6,033 bases of DNA, taken from Desulfobulbaceae bacterium. Lineage in GTDB: Bacteria > Desulfobacterota > Desulfobulbia > Desulfobulbales > Desulfocapsaceae. The notes under the pieces were generated by a model. It did no database searches, was not told the DNA's origin, and saw nothing but the letters and a program-made list of their open reading frames with translations. This document shows, piece by piece, positions 1 through 6,033 of this stretch. A program made the translations under genes and the position numbers. Numbering within the stretch: position 1 is the stretch's first letter; each line of letters starts with the position of its first letter. Where the stretch lies: assembly GCA_003509305.1 (NCBI GenBank), contig DOMU01000120.1, positions 10,489 through 16,521 of the forward strand. Direction: 5' to 3'.

Positions 1-27
1 CCGGAGAAGGCGCCAAGCCCTCCCCGG
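1..27 (-). terminator. GC-rich stem-loop after acsC, possible terminator or processing hairpin
   Basis: Read on the gene strand, CCGGGGAGGG is followed by a 7-base loop (CTTGGCG) and CCTTCTCCGG. This gives a 10-bp stem in RNA with two G-U wobbles. It begins 12 bases after the acsC stop codon. The wobbles would be A-C mismatches in plus-strand RNA, so the fold favours the acs transcript. Whether a U-tract follows, as an intrinsic terminator needs, cannot be seen because the window ends at the base of the stem. It may instead be an intercistronic hairpin before a downstream gene. Confidence 0.45.
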
Positions 28-39
28 AGGAACAACGGG

Positions 40-1380
40 TTACTGACGCCCTTTCAAAAAGCCTGTGATATGCGCCGATTCACGCGGACCGACGGTGATC
101 GTCCAGCCTTTGAGTTCTTCTTCAACATCTCCGGCGATGGCGGCGGCATAACCGGGGATAATCAGCTCGGTGTGTTTGATCTTATCGGCAATGCCGGATT
201 TCTTAACGAAGGCGCCAACGTCATCGCCGGAGAATTTACCCGCCGCCCAGGCGGTGAGTACCGACAAGCCATCGGTATCCTTGATCAACAGCCAAGACGG
301 TACCTTGCTGCCCTCGATCTCACCGGAAACGATGAAGTAGGTCAACGCGAAGTTCGAGGTAACCAGCACCGGCGAATTCTCATTCGGGTTATTGATCTCG
401 TAGATACCCTCGGTCACAGTCATCGGCCTCTGTGGATCGGTGAAGATATTCAGGCGCTCCAACAGCAGCGGGAATATCGACTCGGTAGTCAGGTCGGAGA
501 GGACGACGATGCCCGCGTATTTCGAGACGAACATACCGGCGATAAGTGTCTCCATATCGATATTGCCGGCCATCTCGCAGGGGAAGACGACAGTCGGGAA
601 ACCAAGCGCGCGATTACCGTCCTTGAGGGCGGAACGACGGATGGCGACCTGATCTTCCAGGGCTTTTTTCAATTCACGCGAACCGGAATCAATCAGCAGA
701 TCCTTCAGGCCCATGCCGGTGAGTTTATCGGTCAGCGCAATGACGCCATCAATGTCGTCGGCCTTGACGGCCAACGGTAAACCGTTATCCAGAGCGATTT
801 TGCCCATGGCGTCGGCATTGGCGGCGGTGGCGGCAAAAATGACCGGACGTTTGAAACCACAGACGGCAACCGCCGCTTCAATGGCCGCCGGGTCCTCGCT
901 CATCAGAATCAGATTGAATTCGGAGGTTTCGGCAACCAGTTTGGCAGTGGCGGCAAAAGCGGCTTTGTCACCGCTATCTTTCAAAGCCACCAATTCCGGA
1001 CGCAGGTTCAGGCCCACACGCTCATACTGCAAAGCGTTCCAGGCTTTCAGTTTGGCTTCGACCTGCGCCGCCGGAGTATCGGCGGCCAACAATCCGGCAA
1101 ACAAAGTCGGGTTGAAAAAGGTTTTTTCGTGACGGTACAAAACGGTTTCACCGCCGGTGGTGCATTTACGCACGCCCTTGCCAACGGGTACCGGGCGAAT
1201 CGGAGGCGCCGACGCCTCAGCCAGTTGAGCGCGGGCTTCGTCGGAAACGTAAGGACAGGAATCCAACTCCGCCTTACCGGCGGCAAGGTTCATGGCGAAC
1301 GCCAGGCAGGTCGGCACGCCGCACTCCTTGCAGTTCGTTTTGGGCAGCAACTTAAAAATCTGAATACCTGTTAAGGCCAT
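40..1380 (-). CDS. acsC: Corrinoid iron-sulfur protein large (gamma) subunit AcsC
   Basis: AcsC is the large subunit of the corrinoid/iron-sulfur protein. It takes a methyl group from methyltetrahydrofolate (via AcsE) onto cob(I)amide and passes it to the A-cluster of AcsB in the cytoplasm. Seen: 446 residues, the usual family length. The N-terminal [4Fe-4S] motif has cysteines at 17, 20, 25 and 42 (CKECGVPTC...SCP), a spacing matching the structurally characterised homologues. A GGETVLYRHEKTFFNP segment near residues 76-91 opens the TIM-barrel-like middle domain. The C-terminal cobalamin-binding domain carries TSNFALTYF (341-349) and GLSVLTAWAAGKF (371-383). The start is fixed: AAGGAG lies 8 bases upstream and an in-frame stop (1393-1395) sits just beyond it. 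It is the last complete gene, 83 bases after acsB. Its partner acsD is not in the window and may lie just downstream. No truncation or missing ligand was seen. Confidence 0.97.
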   Translation of the reverse strand: MALTGIQIFKLLPKTNCKECGVPTCLAFAMNLAAGKAELDSCPYVSDEARAQLAEASAPPIRPVPVGKGVRKCTTGGETVLYRHEKTFFNPTLFAGLLAADTPAAQVEAKLKAWNALQYERVGLNLRPELVALKDSGDKAAFAATAKLVAETSEFNLILMSEDPAAIEAAVAVCGFKRPVIFAATAANADAMGKIALDNGLPLAVKADDIDGVIALTDKLTGMGLKDLLIDSGSRELKKALEDQVAIRRSALKDGNRALGFPTVVFPCEMAGNIDMETLIAGMFVSKYAGIVVLSDLTTESIFPLLLERLNIFTDPQRPMTVTEGIYEINNPNENSPVLVTSNFALTYFIVSGEIEGSKVPSWLLIKDTDGLSVLTAWAAGKFSGDDVGAFVKKSGIADKIKHTELIIPGYAAAIAGDVEEELKGWTITVGPRESAHITGFLKGRQ

Positions 1381-1388
1381 GGGAGAAT

Positions 1389-1394
1389 CTCCTT
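1389..1394 (-). promoter_or_regulatory. acsC ribosome-binding site
   Basis: AAGGAG on the gene strand lies 8 bases before the acsC ATG. Together with the in-frame stop that overlaps and follows it (1393-1395), it fixes the acsC start. It lies 18 bases downstream of the acsB-acsC stem-loop and is outside the fold, so the site should be accessible. Confidence 0.85.
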
Positions 1395-1412
1395 ATCAAT
1401 GAAATGTCGTCC

Positions 1413-1447
1413 GGTATCGGTCACCAGGCGTTCCGGCAACCGATACC
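1413..1447 (-). promoter_or_regulatory. Intercistronic RNA stem-loop between acsB and acsC
   Basis: On the gene strand a perfect 9-base inverted repeat (GGTATCGGT / ACCGATACC) encloses 17 bases that continue the stem. Two tandem wobbles (UG facing UG) come first, then CC-GG, one bulged U, GG-CC and an AACG loop. The RNA hairpin has about 15 base pairs, begins 16 bases after the acsB stop and ends 18 bases before the acsC ribosome-binding site. No U-run follows, so it is not a classical terminator. Its position suits an mRNA processing or stability element, or partial attenuation, that sets AcsC output relative to AcsB; this role is inferred. A protein-binding DNA palindrome is an alternative, although the wobble pairs favour RNA. 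Confidence 0.6.
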
Positions 1448-1463
1448 AGCCATGGATATGATC

Positions 1464-3677
1464 TCAACCGACCAGCGGTTCCATCGTCAAAGCCGGATGC
1501 CCTTTCTCTTGCAGCCAGGGCAGGATATCTTCCTCGGTGATGCCAACGGTTTCATCGGCAATCATATCGGCGAAATTCTTTACGCCCATTTCCTCACCGC
1601 GCTTATTCAGGCGGTCATAGATTTCGTCTTTCAGCATCTTCGGCATCCAGACCATGCGCAGCAGGCCACCATCGCCCAAAAGGAACTTCTTCTGGGTGAC
1701 GTTGTATTTGGAATGACCAACGAAACCCGGAGAAGAGTTGCCACCACCCATAACGCCGGCAAGTGTCGTGAACTTCATGCCGCAGGGAGTATCCCCACCG
1801 TAATCACGACCAACGGTCATGATACCGTTGCAGGCCGGCAGCATGGCGGCGATGCACTCGCAGCAACCGCAAGTGGTCATCGGCGCATAGACCATTGAAT
1901 AGAAGTTATAGGTCTCAACCGCGCCTTTGGAGGCGATTTTGATGAACTCATCAACACCCTCGAAACGTCCGAGTTTCGGATCGAGCACTTTGCCCTTCTT
2001 CACTGGCTGGTTCGGGCCGGTCGGATTGATTTCGTAGGAAGCGCGGCAGTCCATCCAGTTATAGGCGCCACAGAGACCGGTACGCTCCGGGCTGACCGTA
2101 CAGACATGATTCGGCGCGAATGACTGGCACAGCGAGCACGAATAGAAGGTATCGACATCTTCGTCGGTCATTTTGTCCACACGCTCGTCACGGCGCTTGT
2201 ATTCGGCACGGGCGCGGGTGGTGAGTTTGTCGACATCTTCTTTGTTGGTGAACAGCGTGACCTGCACCTTATCGACGATCTTCTTGAAATCCTGATGGTA
2301 TTTGGCGTGCAGGACGACACCGATATGCTTCAGGCTGAAGCCCTTCTCGACAGCGGCTTTGCTGACACGTATCCAGGAAATATCGCGCTGACCAACGTGC
2401 ATGACCGACTGGATGTAGTTGACCAGATGGTGAATCTGACGCTCCATAATCGGTTCAAAATCTTCCTGGAACTCACGACCGGCAATCTGCACGTAAATAC
2501 CAAGCGGCAGGACATCACCCTCTTTCAGGTCGGCGATATCTTTGCCGACAACCGTGACTTTGCCGTCCTCGATTTCGCTCATCTCGGCACGTTTGACCAG
2601 CTCGGTGCACTGCGTCTTGCCACCACCCATCTGACAGTAAAGATCACCACCACGCACGCGCTCACCCTCGAAAGCCGGACCAAAAGCCATCGGGATATCG
2701 ATTTTGGTAACGTTGACCTTCAGGCCGCGCACCTCAATGGATTTCTGACAGATTTCATCATAGGGGACGTTGGCGATGACGTGCTCGTAGGTGCAGATAC
2801 CGGTCGGCAAAATCTCCGGAATGTCGGTGTCGGCCAGAGTCGGGAACCCCCAGTTGACCGCGCCGGCGGCGGCCACCGCCCACTCAGTGCCGACATCACC
2901 CAAGGCGTTGACGAAGGCGAAAATACGGTTTTTGTTATACATCAGCATGCGGCGGTAGTCGCCCGGCTGCACACCACCAAAAGCCATGGCGGCACGGTTG
3001 GCGAAACCCAGGGCGAAAACCGCCGACGAGATATCCGGACCAAAGGGCACGATACGGGTATTCCAACCAACCTGCATCCCGGCTTCCAGGCACTGCTCAA
3101 TGATGGTCTTGCCATTATGGTTGGCGGCACAGAAGATGTAGAGGGATTTGGTCTGATAATCCTCAACAATCTTCTTGGCGATTTCCGCGTTCGGGGCGGC
3201 GCCAACGATGGCGGCGAAACCGGGGGCGGAACCATCAACGAATTCGACGCCGCGTTTGCGCAGGATGGTGTCATCGGCCGGGCCAACCCAGAGTTTGCCG
3301 GCATCGATATCCGGATCTTCCTGCGCGATATAGAAATCCGGTTCACGCAGGATACGCAGCGCCTCTTTGATCTCGTAGGCGAAAATACCAGCCATACCGG
3401 CGTCAAGCAGCGGTCCGAGATACGGCAGGTTGTTAGTGTTTTTAATATGCGGCGGCAAGAGGCCGCGGGCAAATTGCATCGGTTTCAGCAGATCTTCCAG
3501 TGTCTCGCATTTCATGCCAGTCAGAGAATAGATGACCGGCAGATAGTAAGCGGTATTTGGAAAACCAATCTTTGTCGAAGCGCTATAGCTTTCCAGGGCG
3601 CGATTCAATTCGCCCTCGACTTGGGCGACGACCTGATAGCCACCCTGTATGGCGGCAAATGCGACTAATTTGGACAT
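1464..3677 (-). CDS. acsB: Acetyl-CoA synthase, CODH/ACS alpha subunit AcsB
   Basis: AcsB condenses CO (tunnelled from the CODH subunit), a methyl group from the corrinoid protein and CoA into acetyl-CoA. Seen: 737 residues, against about 729 in Moorella. The N-terminal CODH-contacting domain includes PNTAYYLPVI (40-49). Middle-domain landmarks include FGPAFEGE (332-339). The A-cluster [4Fe-4S] cysteines are C514, C517, C526 and C536 in CSLCQSFAPNHVC...LCG, and the Ni-site motif Cys-Gly-Cys is at 603-605. All are offset by +8 from the Moorella ligands (506, 509, 518, 528, 595-597), so the active site is complete; the tunnel-gating Phe corresponds to F520. The C-terminus GHPALTMEPL is intact. 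The start has AGGAGG 5 bases upstream and no ATG, GTG or TTG in frame before acsA, so the N-terminus is about 16 residues shorter than in Moorella. It lies 44 bases after acsA, which suggests co-transcription. Compared with Moorella (recalled), extra cysteines occur at 544, 606, 608 and 632. Confidence 0.98.
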   Translation of the reverse strand: MSKLVAFAAIQGGYQVVAQVEGELNRALESYSASTKIGFPNTAYYLPVIYSLTGMKCETLEDLLKPMQFARGLLPPHIKNTNNLPYLGPLLDAGMAGIFAYEIKEALRILREPDFYIAQEDPDIDAGKLWVGPADDTILRKRGVEFVDGSAPGFAAIVGAAPNAEIAKKIVEDYQTKSLYIFCAANHNGKTIIEQCLEAGMQVGWNTRIVPFGPDISSAVFALGFANRAAMAFGGVQPGDYRRMLMYNKNRIFAFVNALGDVGTEWAVAAAGAVNWGFPTLADTDIPEILPTGICTYEHVIANVPYDEICQKSIEVRGLKVNVTKIDIPMAFGPAFEGERVRGGDLYCQMGGGKTQCTELVKRAEMSEIEDGKVTVVGKDIADLKEGDVLPLGIYVQIAGREFQEDFEPIMERQIHHLVNYIQSVMHVGQRDISWIRVSKAAVEKGFSLKHIGVVLHAKYHQDFKKIVDKVQVTLFTNKEDVDKLTTRARAEYKRRDERVDKMTDEDVDTFYSCSLCQSFAPNHVCTVSPERTGLCGAYNWMDCRASYEINPTGPNQPVKKGKVLDPKLGRFEGVDEFIKIASKGAVETYNFYSMVYAPMTTCGCCECIAAMLPACNGIMTVGRDYGGDTPCGMKFTTLAGVMGGGNSSPGFVGHSKYNVTQKKFLLGDGGLLRMVWMPKMLKDEIYDRLNKRGEEMGVKNFADMIADETVGITEEDILPWLQEKGHPALTMEPLVG

Positions 3678-3682
3678 GCGTT

Positions 3683-3696
3683 CCTCCTCACTGAGG
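3683..3696 (-). promoter_or_regulatory. acsB ribosome-binding site with overlapping mini-hairpin
   Basis: AGGAGG (3683-3688) lies 5 bases before the acsB ATG and decides this start, since no other start codon is in frame between acsA and this point. Just upstream, CCTC-AGT-GAGG (3686-3696) can form a 4-bp hairpin that takes in the first half of the Shine-Dalgarno sequence. The hairpin alone is weak. The surrounding TGAGGAGGAAC is identical to the acsA site. Confidence 0.7.
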
Positions 3697-3721
3697 TCTC
3701 TCGTATAGGGAATGGTATGAT

Positions 3722-5746
3722 TTAGTCAACAGCCAGAGCCTGACGGGCGGCCATATCCATCAGCACCCTCTCACGGGCTTTGTCAATACCCAGCGCTTTG
3801 CGCTTCTTGTCGATATGCGCGATCATCTTGTGCGCATGTTTGATCGGATCGGGTTCGCAATCCCACATACCGCCGTAGATGTTCTCCATATCCTTGCAGA
3901 GATGATCCTTGAAGACCGGAGCGCCTTCCCACGGCATACTGTAGCCAAACACAGTATAAACGCCGGAAGAAACGAAATACTGACCGATACAGATAGCCTT
4001 TTCACTCATCCATTCCGGTGCCGAGCCAGCCACCGGCAGATCGCAAATATCTTTTCCCAGGCCGCCAGCTTTGACCACTTCGGTGGCGGCCAGAAGAATG
4101 CGGCTGTTATCAACGCAGGAGCCGAGATGCAGAATCGGCGGGATACCCACGGTTTCACAAACTTCAGCCAGACCAGGCCCACAATAAACGGAAGCGGCGC
4201 CGGGAGTCAGCAGACCGTGCATACCGGCAGCGATGGCATTACATCCGGTGGTCAGTACAAGAACGTCGTTCTTGATCAGCTCCTTCATAATGGTGACGCC
4301 TTCCTCGTTGTGCTTGGTGCGGGCGTTGTTGCAGCCAACAACACCGGCCAAACCACGGATGCGGCCATTGATGATGTTATCGTTGAGGGTATAGTAATCG
4401 CCGCGGAAGGTGCCGCCCAGGTGATAACGGATCGACTCAACACCGAAACCGGCAATCTGAGTGGCCTTGTGCTGCGGAATCATGATTTCCGCGCGGCGGT
4501 TGTTGTAGTTATCAATCGCCATTTTGACGATACGCTTGGCGTCTTCCATAGCGTACGCCTCGTTAAACTCAATGTGAATAACATTTTCCTGCTCCATCCT
4601 GGCGATCGGATGGGTGGTGATAAGTTTGGTATGGAAGCATTTGGCAACGTTGGCCAGATTCTGCATGACGCACTGAACATCGACGACCATGGCGTCGCAG
4701 GCGCCGGTGATAATCGCCAGTTCCTGCTGCAGGAAGTTACCCGCTGGTGGTACACCGTGGCGTTGCAGAATTTCGTTGGCGGTACAACAGATACCACCCA
4801 GTTGAATGCCTTTGGCGCCCTGCTGCTTGGCATAATCGAGCATATCCTGTGACTGGGAGGCGGCGACAATCATTTCGGACAAAAGTGGCTCATGGCCATG
4901 GACAATGATGTTGACATGGTCGGCCTTCATGACGCCCAGGTTGACCTCGGCCTGCAACGGCGACGGCGTCCCGAACATAACATCCTGCAAATCGGTGGCC
5001 ATCATCGCGCCACCCCAGCCGTCGGCCAAGGAACAACGAGCCCCCTGTTTCATCAGGTTTTTATAATCCTGATCGACGCCCATATGGGTGCGATGCATGA
5101 TCTCGACGATTTCCCGGTCAACGTTGCGCGGCACAACGCCAAGAGCCTTCCATTTCTCCTGGAGCGGCTGCGGAGCCCGTTTCACATAGTCGAGATTGCC
5201 ACGATCCTTGCCCCACTCCTTCACCGCCTTTTCACCGACTTCCAGGGCGATCTCATTGATGTCGCGATCAAGGGCCTGGCCATCGACTTCGACGGTGGTA
5301 GCAACGCCAAAATACGGTGCGATGGCCACCAGCTTGATCGGATCTTTGATCTTGTAATCTTTGGCGTGGCCTTTGGCCATGGCCAGAAAGGTTTCGGCAA
5401 CACCACGACCATGGTCGGAGTGGGCAGCGCAACCACTGGCGATCATGCGGGCGAAGTTACGGGCGGCAATGGTATTGGCGGTGGCGCCGCACAGACCTTT
5501 ACGGGTGTCTTCACCCTGAATGCCGTCTTTCGGCAGCGGCAAACGGCACGGCCCCATAGCGCAGTTTTTGCAGCAAATGCCCTGAATGCCGATGGCACAG
5601 GGCTTCATGGTGTTGGCACGATCAAATACTGTTTCAATTTTCAACTGCTGAGCGCGACGGATCATTTCCATTGTCGCGGGATCAATGGTCAAATCGGCAG
5701 GATCAAGCTGTTTTGCCGCTTTTACTTCCTTATTCACTTCTGCCAT
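3722..5746 (-). CDS. acsA: Ni-Fe carbon monoxide dehydrogenase catalytic subunit (CODH/ACS beta)
   Basis: This is the anaerobic Ni,Fe CO dehydrogenase (AcsA, also called CooS), interconverting CO2 and CO at the C-cluster. Next to acsB it is most likely the CODH half of the bifunctional CODH/ACS complex. Seen: 674 residues, a normal length. D-cluster cysteines are C50 and C58, and B-cluster cysteines are C59, C62, C67 and C86 (GICCKNCAMGPCRL...GLCG). The SGCAAHSDHG histidine segment (105-114) follows. C-cluster ligands are the His of HGHEP (about H285), C321 (GGICCTANE), C359 (VDVQC), C472 (GCNN), C502 (GCNA) and C544 (GSCVDNSR). K583 in SEKA matches the proposed catalytic lysine. The start has AGGAGG 8 bases upstream and no alternative start codon before the in-frame stop at 5801-5803. 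The gap from C502 to C544 is 42 residues, against 50 in the Moorella and Carboxydothermus enzymes, so that loop is compact. A monofunctional CooS is less likely given the adjacent acsB. Confidence 0.98.
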   Translation of the reverse strand: MAEVNKEVKAAKQLDPADLTIDPATMEMIRRAQQLKIETVFDRANTMKPCAIGIQGICCKNCAMGPCRLPLPKDGIQGEDTRKGLCGATANTIAARNFARMIASGCAAHSDHGRGVAETFLAMAKGHAKDYKIKDPIKLVAIAPYFGVATTVEVDGQALDRDINEIALEVGEKAVKEWGKDRGNLDYVKRAPQPLQEKWKALGVVPRNVDREIVEIMHRTHMGVDQDYKNLMKQGARCSLADGWGGAMMATDLQDVMFGTPSPLQAEVNLGVMKADHVNIIVHGHEPLLSEMIVAASQSQDMLDYAKQQGAKGIQLGGICCTANEILQRHGVPPAGNFLQQELAIITGACDAMVVDVQCVMQNLANVAKCFHTKLITTHPIARMEQENVIHIEFNEAYAMEDAKRIVKMAIDNYNNRRAEIMIPQHKATQIAGFGVESIRYHLGGTFRGDYYTLNDNIINGRIRGLAGVVGCNNARTKHNEEGVTIMKELIKNDVLVLTTGCNAIAAGMHGLLTPGAASVYCGPGLAEVCETVGIPPILHLGSCVDNSRILLAATEVVKAGGLGKDICDLPVAGSAPEWMSEKAICIGQYFVSSGVYTVFGYSMPWEGAPVFKDHLCKDMENIYGGMWDCEPDPIKHAHKMIAHIDKKRKALGIDKARERVLMDMAARQALAVD

Positions 5747-5747
5747 C

Positions 5748-5762
5748 TGAGGTTCCTCCTCA
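5748..5762 (-). promoter_or_regulatory. acsA ribosome-binding site inside a small hairpin
   Basis: AGGAGG (5755-5760) lies 8 bases before the acsA ATG and supports that start. The gene-strand sequence TGAGG-AGGAA-CCTCA can fold into a 5-bp stem with a 5-base loop. This places the Shine-Dalgarno sequence half in the stem and half in the loop, with the fold ending one base before the start codon. Whether this limits translation in the cell is not known. Confidence 0.65.
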
Positions 5763-5802
5763 TGAGTTTTGACTCGGTGTTCACACTGTATAAAGCCAGA
5801 CT

Positions 5803-5824
5803 ACAGACGCCCACTATCGTCTGT
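5803..5824 (-). repeat. 7-base inverted repeat spanning the stop codon of the upstream gene
   Basis: On the gene strand ACAGACG and CGTCTGT are perfect reverse complements around an 8-base spacer that contains the TAG stop of the partial upstream gene. The repeat could form a modest RNA hairpin. It lacks a following U-tract, so I do not call it a terminator. It may be a weak end-of-message or processing signal between that gene and acsA, or chance. Confidence 0.4.
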
Positions 5825-6033
5825 GCAGGCGATTGAGATTATCGAGAATCTTCTCATTCTGGTTTTTCTGGACGGCGGCGGGAGTCATGCTGACCGAGAC
5901 CATCGGCGCGGCTTCTTCTTCATCGGCGTGGCTCTGCGCCCGTTTCGCCCTGATGGCGGCTTCCTCGGCCTCGCGGGCGGCGTAAGCTTCGGCGGCGGCC
6001 CTTTTCTCCTCTTCCGCCTTGGCCGCCGCATCG
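5814..6033 (-). CDS. 3' end of an unrecognised A/E/K/R-rich protein (partial)
   Basis: An open frame enters from the window edge and ends at TAG (5814-5816), giving the last 72 residues of a protein whose start lies outside. The first 40 or so residues are dominated by Ala, Glu, Lys and Arg (for example AKAEEEKRAAAEAYAAREAE), as in a charged helical or coiled-coil tail. A short less charged linker (APMVSVSMTPAA) follows, then a polar, basic end (KILDNLNRLHRR). I do not recognise the family, and low-complexity tails like this are poor guides to function. The frame is supported by uninterrupted reading to the edge, the same strand as the acs genes, and a 67-base gap before acsA. That gap would allow one operon, but an inverted repeat lies over the stop codon, so the link to the acs genes is uncertain. 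Confidence 0.6.
   Translation of the reverse strand, partial: DAAAKAEEEKRAAAEAYAAREAEEAAIRAKRAQSHADEEEAAPMVSVSMTPAAVQKNQNEKILDNLNRLHRR

Noticed and set aside
70..780. Plus-strand open frame opposite acsC
   Set aside because: It is antisense to acsC, with no ribosome-binding site or recognisable domain.
829..962. Repeated GTGGCGGCAAAA-like segments inside acsC
   Set aside because: They encode two short Phe-Ala-Ala-Thr-Ala stretches in normal coding sequence and are not a repeat array.
2295..3668. Long open frame on the plus strand opposite acsB
   Set aside because: It is fully antisense to a well-supported acsB. Its translation resembles no family I know, and it appears to result from the codon use of the true gene.
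3678..3721. Possible terminator between acsA and acsB
   Set aside because: The only fold seen is a 4-bp hairpin over the acsB ribosome-binding site, with no U-tract; read-through is expected.
5734..5763. Nine-codon frame (ATG AGG AGG ...) overlapping the acsA start
   Set aside because: Its AGG AGG codons are the acsA Shine-Dalgarno itself, and I see no ribosome-binding site of its own upstream, so it is probably incidental.
5747..5813. Possible promoter with TATACA as a -10 element upstream of acsA
   Set aside because: Only a partial -10 match, and no convincing -35 element at the right distance.
3815..5836. Two long plus-strand open frames (3815-4852 and 4892-5836) opposite acsA
   Set aside because: Both are antisense shadows of an intact CO dehydrogenase gene and show no recognisable motif.
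1..6033. CRISPR arrays, tRNA or rRNA genes, insertion sequences
   Set aside because: No regular repeat-spacer pattern, RNA gene or transposase was seen; the window is almost fully taken up by four minus-strand genes.

Overview
The window carries the core of a Wood-Ljungdahl (reductive acetyl-CoA) gene cluster, with every gene on the minus strand. In transcription order (high to low coordinates) it holds the 3' end of an unrecognised A/E/K/R-rich protein (5814-6033, cut by the window edge), the CO dehydrogenase catalytic subunit acsA/cooS (3722-5746), acetyl-CoA synthase acsB (1464-3677) and the large subunit of the corrinoid iron-sulfur protein acsC (40-1380). No gene-free stretch exceeds about 85 bases. 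Long open frames on the plus strand are antisense shadows of these genes.

The genes form one pathway module. AcsA reduces CO2 to CO (or oxidises CO). AcsC, with a small subunit AcsD that is not in the window, carries a methyl group on cobalamin. AcsB joins CO, the methyl group and CoA into acetyl-CoA at its Ni-Ni-[4Fe-4S] A-cluster. All three proteins look full length, and every metal-ligand motif I could check is present, so the cluster should encode active enzymes. The direction of flux (autotrophic fixation or acetate/CO oxidation) cannot be read from the sequence.

The host is a strict anaerobe, and AcsB is of the bacterial stand-alone type rather than the archaeal Cdh type. GC content is moderately high by eye. 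The gene order acsA-acsB-acsC and sequence differences from the Moorella enzymes argue against a close relative of Moorella, but I cannot name a phylum with confidence.

I see no undescribed protein system here. The less ordinary signals are in the short intergenic gaps. A long stem-loop lies between acsB and acsC, and a second one follows acsC. Both contain G-U pairs that can form only in the RNA transcribed from the gene strand. An inverted repeat spans the stop codon of the upstream gene. The acsA and acsB ribosome-binding sites share an 11-base motif and can each fold into a small hairpin that partly hides the Shine-Dalgarno sequence. These could set subunit ratios post-transcriptionally, which is inference.
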